NCBI RefSeq assembly: GCF_900290235.1
Contig: NZ_OLMK01000068.1
Coordinates: forward strand, 62,001 to 126,000
Reading direction: 5' to 3'
From: Streptomyces sp. MA5143a
Lineage (GTDB): Bacteria > Actinomycetota > Actinomycetes > Streptomycetales > Streptomycetaceae
Length of the DNA: 64,000 nucleotides
Shown here: one piece after another, positions 40,706 to 49,843 of the stretch
How the letters are laid out: every line of letters starts with the position of its first letter
Position numbering within the stretch: position 1 is the first letter of the stretch
Program-made: the position numbers and the translations under genes
Notes under the pieces: generated by a model
Told to the model about the DNA's origin: nothing
What the model saw: the letters and a program-made list of their open reading frames with translations, nothing else
Databases searched by the model: none

Positions 40706-42145
40706 TCACCGCCCCTTGCGGAGCCCCTCCGCGCCCTCGGCCCGGTGCGCCGCCACGGCGTCCAGACGGGCCGTGATCACCAGCGTCCCTTCCTCGATCT
40801 GGTAGTCGAGCGGCAGACCCAACGCCCGCATCGCCGCGACCATCCCCGTGTTGGACGACTGCGTCACGACGTATACGTTCGCGCAGCCGGCGTCGCCCGC
40901 CATGGCCACCAGCCGGCGGAGCAACTCGCTGCCGACACCGCGCCGCTGCCAGTCGTCCTCGACGAGCAGCGCGATCTCCGTCTCGTCGCCGTCCCAGAGC
41001 AGATGGCCCAGTCCGACGAGCCGCCCCGAGGTGGTCTGAGCGGCGAGCGTCCGCCCGAAGCGGGGGCTCAGCAGATGCTTGAGGTATCGGTCCGCGTCGC
41101 CGACCGGCCCGTGGTAGCGCATGCTCAGCGTCCGCGCCGAGCACCTGTCGTGCATGGCCTTCGCCGCGCGCAGATCGCCCGCGTCGGCACGGCGCACCGC
41201 GATGTCGTTGCCCTCGGGCAGCGTCAGTATGTCCTGGCTGCGCGGGATCCGCGGCCCGAGCCGCGTGTCCAGTTCCACCAGGGCCCGCGCCCGCGCGAAC
41301 TCCGTGGGCGTGAACGGCAGATACGGCCGCTCCACCGTGATCGTCGCGCCCTCCGGTGCCCGCAGCCGCATCACCGTGCCCTCCAGGGCCCCCTCGACCG
41401 GCGCGCCCTCCTGGACCCGGCCCGAGCCGGGAGCGGTGGCGGGCAGCGAACGGATGGTGCAGCGGCCGAGCAACTGCCGTAGTGCCAGGGGGAGTTCCGC
41501 GGCGTCCAGCGCCGTACGCGTCGCCAGGCCGAGCACCCGCGTCGGCGCGTCCACCAGGTCATGGGCGTCGCCGCGCTCGATCCAGGTCTCGCTGCCGCCC
41601 GCGTCGGACACCGACCGGCTGATCTCCGCGGCGGACAGCTCCTCGGGCGCCCGCAGCAGGAACTCGTCCACGGTGCCCTCGGCCAGCGGGTGCGTCTGCA
41701 GGCTCAGGATGTCGACCCGGTGGGCCGCCAGCGCCGTGCACAGCGCCGCGAGCGACCCCGGTTCGTCCTTCACGGTCGTCCGCATCCGCCACAGCACGGT
41801 CACCCCGGACATGGCCCCGGCGCCCGCCTCAGCTGCCTCGCCCGTTCCGGCCGGCCCGGCCTGCCGCTCCGCGGGGAGCGGCGGCCGGGCGCCGGTATCG
41901 CTCGTGGGCGGCGCGTGACCGTGGCTTCGTGTCCACCACGCGTGGAAGCCGACAGCGGCCGACAGGACGGCCGCCGTGACCGCCGACAGCACCGCACCGC
42001 CCATACCTCGCGCGGTGGCGCCCGCCACCGCGTCGGCCACGGCCGCCGCCGCGAGGAGCGCGGCGAGACCGACCACGGCCCGCCGCCAGTGGCGCACCGG
42101 GCGACCGTTCCTCGCCCGCGTCACATCAGACATGTCTGGAGTCAT
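40706..42145 (-). CDS. ACT domain-GNAT fusion with N-terminal membrane segments
   Basis: A 479-residue protein with an uncommon order. Two hydrophobic segments (near residues 22-40 and 48-65) are followed by a linker, an ACT domain (VLWRMRTTVKDEPGSLAALC, AHRVDILSLQTHPL), a middle region, and a C-terminal GNAT domain (IAVRRADAGDLRAAKAMHDRC, EIALLVEDDWQRRGVGSELLRRLV). ACT binds amino acids, so the acetyltransferase may be ligand-controlled, as in known amino-acid-gated protein acetyltransferases of actinobacteria. CACAGT lies 6 nt before the ATG, supporting this start. Confidence 0.85.
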   Translation of the reverse strand: MTPDMSDVTRARNGRPVRHWRRAVVGLAALLAAAAVADAVAGATARGMGGAVLSAVTAAVLSAAVGFHAWWTRSHGHAPPTSDTGARPPLPAERQAGPAGTGEAAEAGAGAMSGVTVLWRMRTTVKDEPGSLAALCTALAAHRVDILSLQTHPLAEGTVDEFLLRAPEELSAAEISRSVSDAGGSETWIERGDAHDLVDAPTRVLGLATRTALDAAELPLALRQLLGRCTIRSLPATAPGSGRVQEGAPVEGALEGTVMRLRAPEGATITVERPYLPFTPTEFARARALVELDTRLGPRIPRSQDILTLPEGNDIAVRRADAGDLRAAKAMHDRCSARTLSMRYHGPVGDADRYLKHLLSPRFGRTLAAQTTSGRLVGLGHLLWDGDETEIALLVEDDWQRRGVGSELLRRLVAMAGDAGCANVYVVTQSSNTGMVAAMRALGLPLDYQIEEGTLVITARLDAVAAHRAEGAEGLRKGR

Positions 42146-42279
42146 GTGGCCACTGTGAAGGAAGGGTGTTGCGTGATCACGAACGCTTTGTGACCGGCCG
42201 GTAAAAGCATCGTTCCGTCCCTTTTGTTGCAGGTTGGACGATCGGGGGTCCGGCAGGTCGGATGACGGGTGGGCCGGGA

Positions 42280-44949
42280 TCAGACCGCCAGCGCCGCGCG
42301 GAGCCGCCGTGCCTCGGTGACCAGCCGGGACGAGCCCCTCCGGTCCGCCGCCAGATCCAGGTGGGGCAACTCCCCGCGCGCCCCGGACCGCTCCACGCAT
42401 TCGGCGGCGACGGCCAGCAGCTCCCCGAGCCCCCGAACCGGCGTGGTGGCCTTGGCCCGGCTCTCGCCGCCGCCCCCGCCCTGCCCGTCGGAGAGCTCGG
42501 CGAGCAGGTGCGGCAGGGCCGCTCGCAGGAGCGCCCAGGCCGTGCCGTACGCGCCGGTGGACGCCGCCGTGCGTATCGCCTCGGCGATGCGCAGCGGCTT
42601 CACATAGCCGGTCACGGCCAGTCGACCGAGGTCGGCGCCGGCCTGCTCGACGTCGAGCTGACCCCGGGCCGCCAGCACCAGCAGCGCGTCCACGGCGGCG
42701 AGCCGGTCCTCCGGGCGCTTGGCGCCCAGTCCGTACACCACGCACAGCCGTACGGCCTCGCCCGTCTCGCCCTCCGCCTCGGCGAGCGTCGGCAGGAACG
42801 AGAACCCGGTCCCGGTGTCCTCGATGACGCCCTGCGAAATGTCCCGCAGCACGCGCGCCGCCACCAGCTCCGGGCGTCCCGGCACGACCGCGAGCCAGTG
42901 GCGCCACTCGGAGTCGTCCCAGTGGGAGCAGTACCAGCGGCCCTGGTACTCGGACAGCGGGCGCCCCAGCCGGTGGACCTGCGGCGGGAAGGACTCGCTC
43001 TGCAACTCCGGGAGCTCCCCGAACTCCACCAGGATCCTCGGCCCCTCCGTACGGCTGCTCCGCACGGGCTGGGAGGGCACATCGGTCGCCAGCCACTCCG
43101 CCAACTGGTCGCCCTCCGGGGTGCCCAGATCCCCCGCCGCCACCGCGGCGGCCGCCGACGCGGCCGTGTCGGCGCGCCGCACCCGCAGCAGCGCCTGCGT
43201 GAAGTCCGCCCGACCGGGCCGGGCCCCGAGCCGCCGATAGGTGTCGAGTCTCGCCACCAGTTCCCCGGGCTCCAGCGACCCCGTGCTCCAGGTGGGCGTG
43301 GCCAGCAGGAACGGCGGCGGCTCGGTGCGGACGCGATGGGCGACCTCCCGCAGCCGGGCGTCGTGGACCCCGGCGAGGCCGCTGTGCACACACCCTCCGG
43401 ACGTGGGCGCGTCCGAGCGCGCCTCGTGCAGGACGGAGAGGCGGACCCGCTCGAACAGCGACGCCAGGACGATCTCCAGGTCGTGCTGCGGGTCCCGGAA
43501 GTACCGGTCGACGTACGCCGGCTCCATCTCCGCCCACCAACGCCCCGCCACCACCGGACCCAGCGCCTCCACGAGTGCCTCGCGGTCCCGGTGGGCGTGG
43601 CGCACGAGACCGTCCAGCGTCCGCTCGAAGGCGCTGATGTCGCCGTCCGAGGCCAGCAGCGCGTTGACCTCCTCGGCGAGTTCGACGACCGTCTCCGGCG
43701 CCGGCACGAGACGCGTGGGCTCGGGCACGGGAGGGAGCAGCTCCTCGTACGCCTCCGGGAACTCCTCGGCCGGAAAGACACCGAGGACCTGCTGGGCGCG
43801 GGTCCGCAGTCCGGGGCTCAGGTCGCAGGCCGCGCCGGTGATCTCCTCGCGCGCGGCTCCCTCCTCGTCGGGGATGTCGACGATGTGCCGCTCGACGAGC
43901 TTCAGCGCTCGCTCCTGCACCTCCGTGTCCTCGTGCCCGAACGCCTGGGCGACCACCGGGAGCAGAGCGCCCGCGGTGGACGGGTCCTGCTTGAGCACCT
44001 TGCCGAGCAGGATCAGCTGGGAGCGGACGAGCTTCCGCTCGGGGCGGAAGAGCACGGCGCCGGACATCTCGATGAGCCGGCGCGACCCCAGTGCGCCGTC
44101 CAGGGCGAAGTCGACGAGGACGGACTGGGCGTGCCCGGCCACCGAGGAGGGGGCGTCCGCGCACAGGGACAGCCAGTCCGCGATCCGCTCGCACCGCTCG
44201 TCACGGGTGAGGTCGAGCGAGGTCAGCAGGCCTAGGAACACCTTGTTGTCGGCGGTGGAGCCGCCGCCGCGCAGCAGCCGGGCGACACAGCCGTCGATGA
44301 GGATCTTGCGGTCGAGGAGGCCCTCCTCGACCAGCTGGGTGAGGGCGTAGGTCCAGTTGTTCAGCCCTTCGCCGTACCGCCAGTCGCTGCGGGCGCCGAT
44401 CTCCGCGATGTCGAACAGGGCGGTGACGAGGTCCGCGAGATGCGGGTCCTTGCGCAGATTGCCGATGACGGTGCCCGCCTTCCAGCGCGCCCGGCCGATG
44501 TGCTCCATCCAGCCCCGCACATAGCTCTCGGACGTCGGCACGGCACAGCCCGCGAGCCGCACCAGTCCGGACATCAGCTCGTACGGCACCTGCGCCGTCA
44601 GTGGCCGCTCCGCCAGCCGATGCACCAGGTCGTCGAGCCAGCGGGGCTCACGGTCGCCGAGCACATCGATCAGGACCGGCGCAGGCGCCTGCCGCCAGCG
44701 CATGTCGGACCCCGCGATCCAGTCGGCCACCGCCGCCGCGCCCGTCTGACAGGCCGCACCGGCCGCATGCAGGGCCGGATACGCGCGCTGCAGGGGCGAA
44801 CCCCACGGCTCGGACCGCAGCTTCTTGCGCAGTTCCTTCAACTCGGGCATGCACGCCCGTCGTTCGGCGTCCGTCATACCGTCCGCCAGGGTGACGACGT
44901 CACCCGTGTTTCCCGCCCGTACCGCGTTGACCAGCGTCGTCGCCGTCAT
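42280..44949 (-). CDS. DUF6493 family protein
   Basis: An 889-residue protein, mostly helical and HEAT-repeat-like by eye (many ~35-residue Leu/Ala-rich units). I recognise it as the DUF6493 family, found in Streptomyces next to SWIM proteins. Landmarks are LADLVTALFDIAEIGARSDW and ACDLSPGLRTRAQQVLG. No catalytic motif is seen; a scaffold role is inferred. It starts at ATG overlapping the SWIM gene stop (ATGA), so the two are made together. Confidence 0.75.
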   Translation of the reverse strand: MTATTLVNAVRAGNTGDVVTLADGMTDAERRACMPELKELRKKLRSEPWGSPLQRAYPALHAAGAACQTGAAAVADWIAGSDMRWRQAPAPVLIDVLGDREPRWLDDLVHRLAERPLTAQVPYELMSGLVRLAGCAVPTSESYVRGWMEHIGRARWKAGTVIGNLRKDPHLADLVTALFDIAEIGARSDWRYGEGLNNWTYALTQLVEEGLLDRKILIDGCVARLLRGGGSTADNKVFLGLLTSLDLTRDERCERIADWLSLCADAPSSVAGHAQSVLVDFALDGALGSRRLIEMSGAVLFRPERKLVRSQLILLGKVLKQDPSTAGALLPVVAQAFGHEDTEVQERALKLVERHIVDIPDEEGAAREEITGAACDLSPGLRTRAQQVLGVFPAEEFPEAYEELLPPVPEPTRLVPAPETVVELAEEVNALLASDGDISAFERTLDGLVRHAHRDREALVEALGPVVAGRWWAEMEPAYVDRYFRDPQHDLEIVLASLFERVRLSVLHEARSDAPTSGGCVHSGLAGVHDARLREVAHRVRTEPPPFLLATPTWSTGSLEPGELVARLDTYRRLGARPGRADFTQALLRVRRADTAASAAAAVAAGDLGTPEGDQLAEWLATDVPSQPVRSSRTEGPRILVEFGELPELQSESFPPQVHRLGRPLSEYQGRWYCSHWDDSEWRHWLAVVPGRPELVAARVLRDISQGVIEDTGTGFSFLPTLAEAEGETGEAVRLCVVYGLGAKRPEDRLAAVDALLVLAARGQLDVEQAGADLGRLAVTGYVKPLRIAEAIRTAASTGAYGTAWALLRAALPHLLAELSDGQGGGGGESRAKATTPVRGLGELLAVAAECVERSGARGELPHLDLAADRRGSSRLVTEARRLRAALAV

Positions 44950-46403
44950 CGCGCACCCCCGTCGATGCTCGTCCCGCTCGGTTGCCTGTCGGTCGTCGTG
45001 CTGTCCTGCCCACCGGGGGCCGGTGTCCCTCCGGTCCCCGCGTCCGCGCCCCGGCGGACCATCCGCACCGCCAGCGCGTGTTTGCAAGGGCCCCTGCCGC
45101 CGCGGTACTTCGCCCACCACAGACAGGAACAGCTCAGTGTGCCCCCGTCGTCGCGGACCCGGTGGACATGGCCGTCCTCGGCGGTCACCGTGCCGAGCGA
45201 GCCGTCCAGGGAGACCGCCCCGGCGGCCACCAGGCCCCGGGCGGAGCGCAGCCGCGGATTGTGCCGCTCGACGCGGTCGGCGTCGTAGGGGAGTTCCCGG
45301 TGGAAGTAGGCGGCCTCCGCCGTGTCGTAGCCGACGCGTCCCGAGGTCCCCAGCCGGGTCAGCGCCGCCCGCACCCGCTCGGCGGTGAGGCCGGCGGACG
45401 CGGCCAGGTCGCCGACGTCGATGCGGGGCTCCCAGGCGAGGAGGACCGAGATCAGCTCCGCGTCCTCGGCGGCCTCGTCGGTGGCGAGGGCCTCCAGCAC
45501 ACCGCCCTCGCCCGAGAAGCCGCGCGCGGTCTCCGGGGACAGCGTGAGGGTGAGGCGCATACCGGGCAGCTCGACCTCCCACGCGCTCGCCAGGGCCGCG
45601 GCCCCGGTGGCCGGCGGGCCGTAGACGCGCAGCGCGGTCGCGTGGCGCAGGACCCGCTGGAGGGCCACCAGCCGCTCCGGGCCGGGCAGACAGACCGCGC
45701 CCGGCACCGGCCGCGTCGTCGGGCGCAGGACCCGGCCCGAGGGCACGACCCACTGGGCGCCCCGCGACGCGCCCCGCGCACCACCGCGCGGCAGCGACCG
45801 CAGGAACCGTACGGCCTCGGCGGCGGGCAGCTCGGCCCGCAGATCGAAACCGGCGGCGGTCACCTGCGCCTCGGCGAAACCGCGCAGCCAGCGGTCCGGC
45901 AACGGCACCTTCTTCTCCACCACCGGCCCGTCCAGCGTCGTCACCGCCAACTCGTCCGGGCCCACCCGCAGATGCAGCGGATCGTCGGAGCCGACGCGGG
46001 ACAGCGCCTCGCGCAGCGGGTTGTTGACGTCGACGTTGGTCGTGCCGTGGCCGACCTCGCCCCCGTCGAGTCCCGGCTCCAGGACGTCGAGCCGGGCGTA
46101 CACCCCGCCGCAGCCGGAGAACGACTCGAAGCGCAGCCGGTCCCCGTTGCCCGTCACCACCGGGTCCAGGGAGGCCCGCAGCTGCTGCTGGTAGTAGCGA
46201 GCCGCCGCCACGTCGGCGACCGCCAGCAGGGCGGCCGCGGCCACCTGAGGAGAGGTCAGGAAGCCCGTGAAGAACCGCGGATGGTCCTGGAAGCCCGTCG
46301 GGGTCGCACCCCGGGAGGTCTCCAGCCCCAGCCGGTGTCCGCCCATCGCGGACTCCAGCACGGAGGGTCGGGTATAGGCCACGGCCTGCAAAGATCGCGT
46401 CAT
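44946..46403 (-). CDS. SWIM zinc finger protein, partner of DUF6493
   Basis: A 485-residue protein with a C-terminal SWIM zinc finger, CSCLWWAKYRGGRGPCKHA (CxCx(n)CxH). The N-terminal part has RYYQQQL and a beta-rich body, and the tail is low-complexity. SWIM domains bind nucleic acid or protein. TACGGT lies 6 nt before the ATG, suggesting a leaderless mRNA. In related loci, SWIM/helical-scaffold pairs sit with MoxR and VWA genes; here the MoxR-VWA pair is 20 kb away. Confidence 0.85.
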   Translation of the reverse strand: MTRSLQAVAYTRPSVLESAMGGHRLGLETSRGATPTGFQDHPRFFTGFLTSPQVAAAALLAVADVAAARYYQQQLRASLDPVVTGNGDRLRFESFSGCGGVYARLDVLEPGLDGGEVGHGTTNVDVNNPLREALSRVGSDDPLHLRVGPDELAVTTLDGPVVEKKVPLPDRWLRGFAEAQVTAAGFDLRAELPAAEAVRFLRSLPRGGARGASRGAQWVVPSGRVLRPTTRPVPGAVCLPGPERLVALQRVLRHATALRVYGPPATGAAALASAWEVELPGMRLTLTLSPETARGFSGEGGVLEALATDEAAEDAELISVLLAWEPRIDVGDLAASAGLTAERVRAALTRLGTSGRVGYDTAEAAYFHRELPYDADRVERHNPRLRSARGLVAAGAVSLDGSLGTVTAEDGHVHRVRDDGGTLSCSCLWWAKYRGGRGPCKHALAVRMVRRGADAGTGGTPAPGGQDSTTTDRQPSGTSIDGGAR

Positions 46404-46455
46404 GGGAAAACCGTAGGAGCGACCACTGACAACGGGCGATGACCTGCGAAAACGC

Positions 46456-46488
46456 GGCGGACGGCCCGGTGTTGCCGAGCCGTCCGCC
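46456..46488 (-). terminator. Terminator after phoD
   Basis: GGCGGACGGC and GCCGTCCGCC, a 10-bp stem with further inner CGG/CCG pairing, 50 nt after the phoD stop and before the SWIM gene. Confidence 0.75.
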
Positions 46489-46537
46489 CCATGCCCGGGG
46501 GCCAGGGTCACCGGTCCCCCGATTCAGGCCGTGCGGG

Positions 46538-48127
46538 TCACTGTCCCACCAGCCCCGGCTGGAGCGTCTTGGTGTAGAGCACGCTGCCGTCCTGCTCCCG
46601 CAGCCGCACCGTCAACTCCCCGCTGTGGCCGTCGATGTCGACCTCGCCGAAGAACTGGTAACCACCCGCGGGCGACACGTTCGCCGTGGTCGGCGCCTTG
46701 ACGAAGACCCGCTCGGGACCGAACGTGGAGTCGAGGGCGTTCGCCGGGAAGGCACCGGCGTTGAGCGGCCCGGAGACGAACTCCCAGAACGGCTCGAAGT
46801 CGGTGAACGCGGCCCGCGACGGCTGGTAGTGCTGCGCCGAGGTGTAGTGCACGTCCGCCGTCAGCCACACCGTCCCGGTGATCTTCCGGTGCTTGATGAA
46901 CCGCAGCAGTTCGGCGATCTGCAACTCACGCCCGAGCGGCGCGCCCGGGTCGCCCTGGGCCACCGCCTCGATGTTCGGCTTCCCGTCGCCGGTGTCCGGC
47001 ACGACCAGGCCGAGCGGCATGTCGGAGGCGATCACCTTCCACACGGCACGCGAGCGCGACAGTTCCCGCTTCAGCCACCGCAACTGCTCGGCGCCGAGGA
47101 TGCCCACCGGGTCGGTGGTCTGCCTGCCGGGCGAGTTGGCGTCGCGGTACGTCCGCATGTCCAGGACGAACACGTCGAGGAGCGGGCCGTGGCGCATCAC
47201 CCGGTGCACCCGGCCCTCACGGGAGCCGGGACGCAGCGTGGAGATGGGGAAGTACTCGCTGAACGCGCGCCGCGCGCGGGACGCGAGCACGTCGACGCTC
47301 TTCTCGGTGTAGCGGGCGTCGGTGAGGATCTCTCCCGGGTACCAGTTGTTGGTGACCTCGTGGTCGTCCCACTGCACGATCGACGGCACCTGCGCGTTGA
47401 ACCGCTTCAGGTTCTCGTCCAGGAGGTTGTAGCGGAAGTTGCCGCGGAACTCCGCCAGCGTCTCCGCGACCTTGGCCTTCTCCTCGGTGGTGATGTTCCG
47501 CCAGGTCCCGCCGTCGGGCAGGGCCGCCGTCGCGGCGATCGGGCCGTCGGCGTAGATCGTGTCCCCGCTGAACAGGAAGAAGTCGGGGTCCAGCCGTCCC
47601 ATCGCGTCGAAGACGCGGTAGCCGCCGCGATCGGGGTTGATGCCCCAGCCCTGCCCGGCCAGGTCGCCCGACCACAGGAACCGCACGCCGGAGCGCCGCT
47701 TCACCGGCGTCGTACGGAACGTGCCGGTCACCGGCTCGCCGGTGCGGCGCGGGTCGTCCGGGTCGGCGAGGACCACCCGGTAGTGGATCTGCTCACCGGC
47801 CGGCAGGCCGCGCAGCCGGGTCGTCCCGGTGAAGTCGGTGCCGGCGCCGAGCAGCGGGCCGTGCCACCTGCGCGGGTTGCGGAACGACTCGGTGGCGGAC
47901 GTCTCCACGATCATGCGCGCCGGCCGGTCCGAGCGCACCCACACGAGACCGGAGTGCGCGCTCACGTCCCCGGCCTGCACACCCCATCCGGCCCGCGGCC
48001 GACCCGACAGGGCGGACGCCGGAGCCGCCGCGAGCGAGCCGGGCAGGGCCAGGGCCGCCGACGCGGCCAGGGAACCGCGCAGCACACTGCGGCGGCCGGG
48101 CAGGGAGATCGGCGGACGGTGTGACAT
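46538..48127 (-). CDS. phoD: Alkaline phosphatase D, Tat-exported
   Basis: A 529-residue PhoD-type phosphodiesterase/phosphatase. A twin-arginine signal (GRRSVLRGSLAASAALAL) with an ALSG-type cleavage region opens it; the metallophosphatase body has FLFSGDTIYADG, VPSIVQWDDHEVTNNWYPG and TGTVWLTADVHYTSA. PhoD enzymes release phosphate from teichoic acid and phospholipids outside the cell. AGGAGG is well placed before the ATG. A candidate PHO box lies 65 nt upstream, consistent with known PhoP control of phoD. Confidence 0.93.
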   Translation of the reverse strand: MSHRPPISLPGRRSVLRGSLAASAALALPGSLAAAPASALSGRPRAGWGVQAGDVSAHSGLVWVRSDRPARMIVETSATESFRNPRRWHGPLLGAGTDFTGTTRLRGLPAGEQIHYRVVLADPDDPRRTGEPVTGTFRTTPVKRRSGVRFLWSGDLAGQGWGINPDRGGYRVFDAMGRLDPDFFLFSGDTIYADGPIAATAALPDGGTWRNITTEEKAKVAETLAEFRGNFRYNLLDENLKRFNAQVPSIVQWDDHEVTNNWYPGEILTDARYTEKSVDVLASRARRAFSEYFPISTLRPGSREGRVHRVMRHGPLLDVFVLDMRTYRDANSPGRQTTDPVGILGAEQLRWLKRELSRSRAVWKVIASDMPLGLVVPDTGDGKPNIEAVAQGDPGAPLGRELQIAELLRFIKHRKITGTVWLTADVHYTSAQHYQPSRAAFTDFEPFWEFVSGPLNAGAFPANALDSTFGPERVFVKAPTTANVSPAGGYQFFGEVDIDGHSGELTVRLREQDGSVLYTKTLQPGLVGQ

Positions 48128-48191
48128 GAATGAGCCTCCTGGGGCGGATTCGGCCAATGCGCAGTGCCACAAGTACTGGTGCGCCGAGGCG

Positions 48192-48213
48192 CACGCGGAA
48201 ACGACAAGTGAAC
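48192..48213 (-). promoter_or_regulatory. Candidate PHO box upstream of phoD
   Basis: On the minus strand, GTTCACTTGTC (48203-48213) is followed in phase by GTTTCCGCGTG (48192-48202). The first unit is close to the 11-nt PhoP direct-repeat unit known in Streptomyces; the second is weak. Confidence 0.4.
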
Positions 48214-48293
48214 AACTGACCGGTGTCGCGGGGAAGCACGCCGCGACGCCCGAGCGGGGCGTGTCGCACCCGGCCCCGGTCAGGCAGCCGGGA

Positions 48294-49796
48294 TCACGGG
48301 CGGCCGTCCCGTCGGGTCGCCTCCGCCATCAGCCGTACCCCTTCCCGGATCCGCGCCGGTGACAGATGCGCGTAGCCGAGGACCAGCCGTGGCAGGTCGT
48401 CCGGCACGCGCCCGTACCGTCCCAGCTCCCGCACCGCGACCCCGGCCGCCGTGACCCGCTCCACGAAGCGGTCGCAGGGTCCGTACCGCTCGGGCAGCGT
48501 GGCGATCACATGGAGCCCGGCGGCGATCCCGGACACGCGCGTACCGGGCAGGTGCTCGGTGAGGGCGGCCACCAGGGTGTCCCGGCGTTCGCGGTAGGCC
48601 CGCTGGCAGCGGCGCAGTTGCCGGTCGTGGTCGCCGCGCTCCACGAACCGGGCGAACAGGGCCTGGTCGAGGGTGGGATGACCGAGATCCATGGTCCGCT
48701 TGCGCTCGACGACCTCCTCGGCCAGGGACGCCGGTACGAGGAGCCAGCCGAGCCGGAGCCCCGGCGCGAGCGACTTGCTGACGGAACCCGTGTACGCGAC
48801 CCGCTCCGGGTCCAGACCCTGGAGGGCGCCCACGGGGGCGCGGTCGTAGCGGAAGTCGCCGTCGTAGTCGTCCTCGACGATCAGACCGTCCACCGACCGC
48901 GCCCAGTGCAGCAGTTCGGTCCGGCGCCGCGCCGAGTAGGCGATGCCCGAGGGGAACTGGTGGGACGGCGTCGTCACCACCGCCCGCACACCCGACTCGC
49001 GCAGCGGCCCCATGGCCAGACCCGACCCGTCCAACGGCAGTGGCACGGTGCCGATCCCGGCGGCGGCGTACAGGGACGCGTGCTCCGGGCTGCCGGGGTC
49101 CTCGACACCCAGGGCGTGCTCCCCGCGCGCGTGGAGCACGAGCCCCAGCAGGGTCATCGCCTGGGCGACCCCGGAGACCACCACCAGCCGCTCCGGGTCG
49201 GCCACCACGCCCCGGCGCCGGGCGAGCAGTTCGGCGAGCGCGGTCCGCAGCCGGGGCAGTCCGCGCGGGTCCGGGTAGCCGAACGCGTCGTGGGGGAGTT
49301 CCGCGAGCACCCCGCGCTGCGCGGCGGCCCAGGCGGCGCGCGGGAACAGCGACAGGTCGGGTGAGCCGGGGACGAAGTCGGCGCGGGCGCCGGGGGAACG
49401 GGGCGCGAGATCACGCGCGCGTGGCGGTCCGCCACGGACCGCGGCCCCCACCCAGGTCCCCGCGCCCCGGCCGCTGCGCAGATATCCCTCCGCCGCCAAC
49501 TGCTCGTACGCCTCCGTCACCAGCCCGCGCGACACCCCCAGGTCCGCGGCGAGGTCCCGGCTCGACGGCAGCCGGGTCCCCCGCGCCAACCGCCCCGTAC
49601 GGATCGCCTCCCGCAGCGCGGCCTGCAACGTACGTCCACGCGCGCGTGCGGGAGCGGAGGCGACCGGCAGCAGCAACTCCCAGGCGGCGGCCCAGGGCGC
49701 GGACCCCTCGCCGCCCACGGGCGAGGCGTCCGGCGGAGGACCGGTCCCCCGCGGCGCATTGGTTCCCGACGGCGAATTGGTCCCCGATGACGTCAT
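48294..49796 (-). CDS. PdxR/MocR-type GntR-aminotransferase regulator
   Basis: A 500-residue MocR regulator. The N-terminal winged helix (RGTRLPSSRDLAADLGVSRGLVTEAYEQL split near residues 70-100) is followed by an aminotransferase-fold domain with the PLP lysine in SVSKSLAPGLRLGW and the VEDDYDGDFRYDR segment. MocR proteins sense PLP or an amino acid. It is divergent from an EamA exporter, a frequent pairing. TAAGGT lies 8 nt before the ATG, overlapped by a GGACC/GGTCC inverted repeat. Confidence 0.92.
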   Translation of the reverse strand: MTSSGTNSPSGTNAPRGTGPPPDASPVGGEGSAPWAAAWELLLPVASAPARARGRTLQAALREAIRTGRLARGTRLPSSRDLAADLGVSRGLVTEAYEQLAAEGYLRSGRGAGTWVGAAVRGGPPRARDLAPRSPGARADFVPGSPDLSLFPRAAWAAAQRGVLAELPHDAFGYPDPRGLPRLRTALAELLARRRGVVADPERLVVVSGVAQAMTLLGLVLHARGEHALGVEDPGSPEHASLYAAAGIGTVPLPLDGSGLAMGPLRESGVRAVVTTPSHQFPSGIAYSARRRTELLHWARSVDGLIVEDDYDGDFRYDRAPVGALQGLDPERVAYTGSVSKSLAPGLRLGWLLVPASLAEEVVERKRTMDLGHPTLDQALFARFVERGDHDRQLRRCQRAYRERRDTLVAALTEHLPGTRVSGIAAGLHVIATLPERYGPCDRFVERVTAAGVAVRELGRYGRVPDDLPRLVLGYAHLSPARIREGVRLMAEATRRDGRP

Positions 49797-49802
49797 GGAA
49801 GT

Positions 49803-49819
49803 GGACCTTAAACCGGTCC
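49803..49819. promoter_or_regulatory. MocR operator candidate
   Basis: GGACC-TTAAACC-GGTCC in the pdxR-like/EamA spacer, overlapping the likely -10 of the regulator gene. Arms of 5 bp. Confidence 0.4.
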
Positions 49820-49843
49820 GCCCGCGTCCCTAGCGTCACCGTC

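Noticed and set aside
42215..42235. CCCTTTTGTT resembling the arm of the esterase element
   Set aside because: Only ten bases match and there is no inverted partner nearby, so chance is likely.
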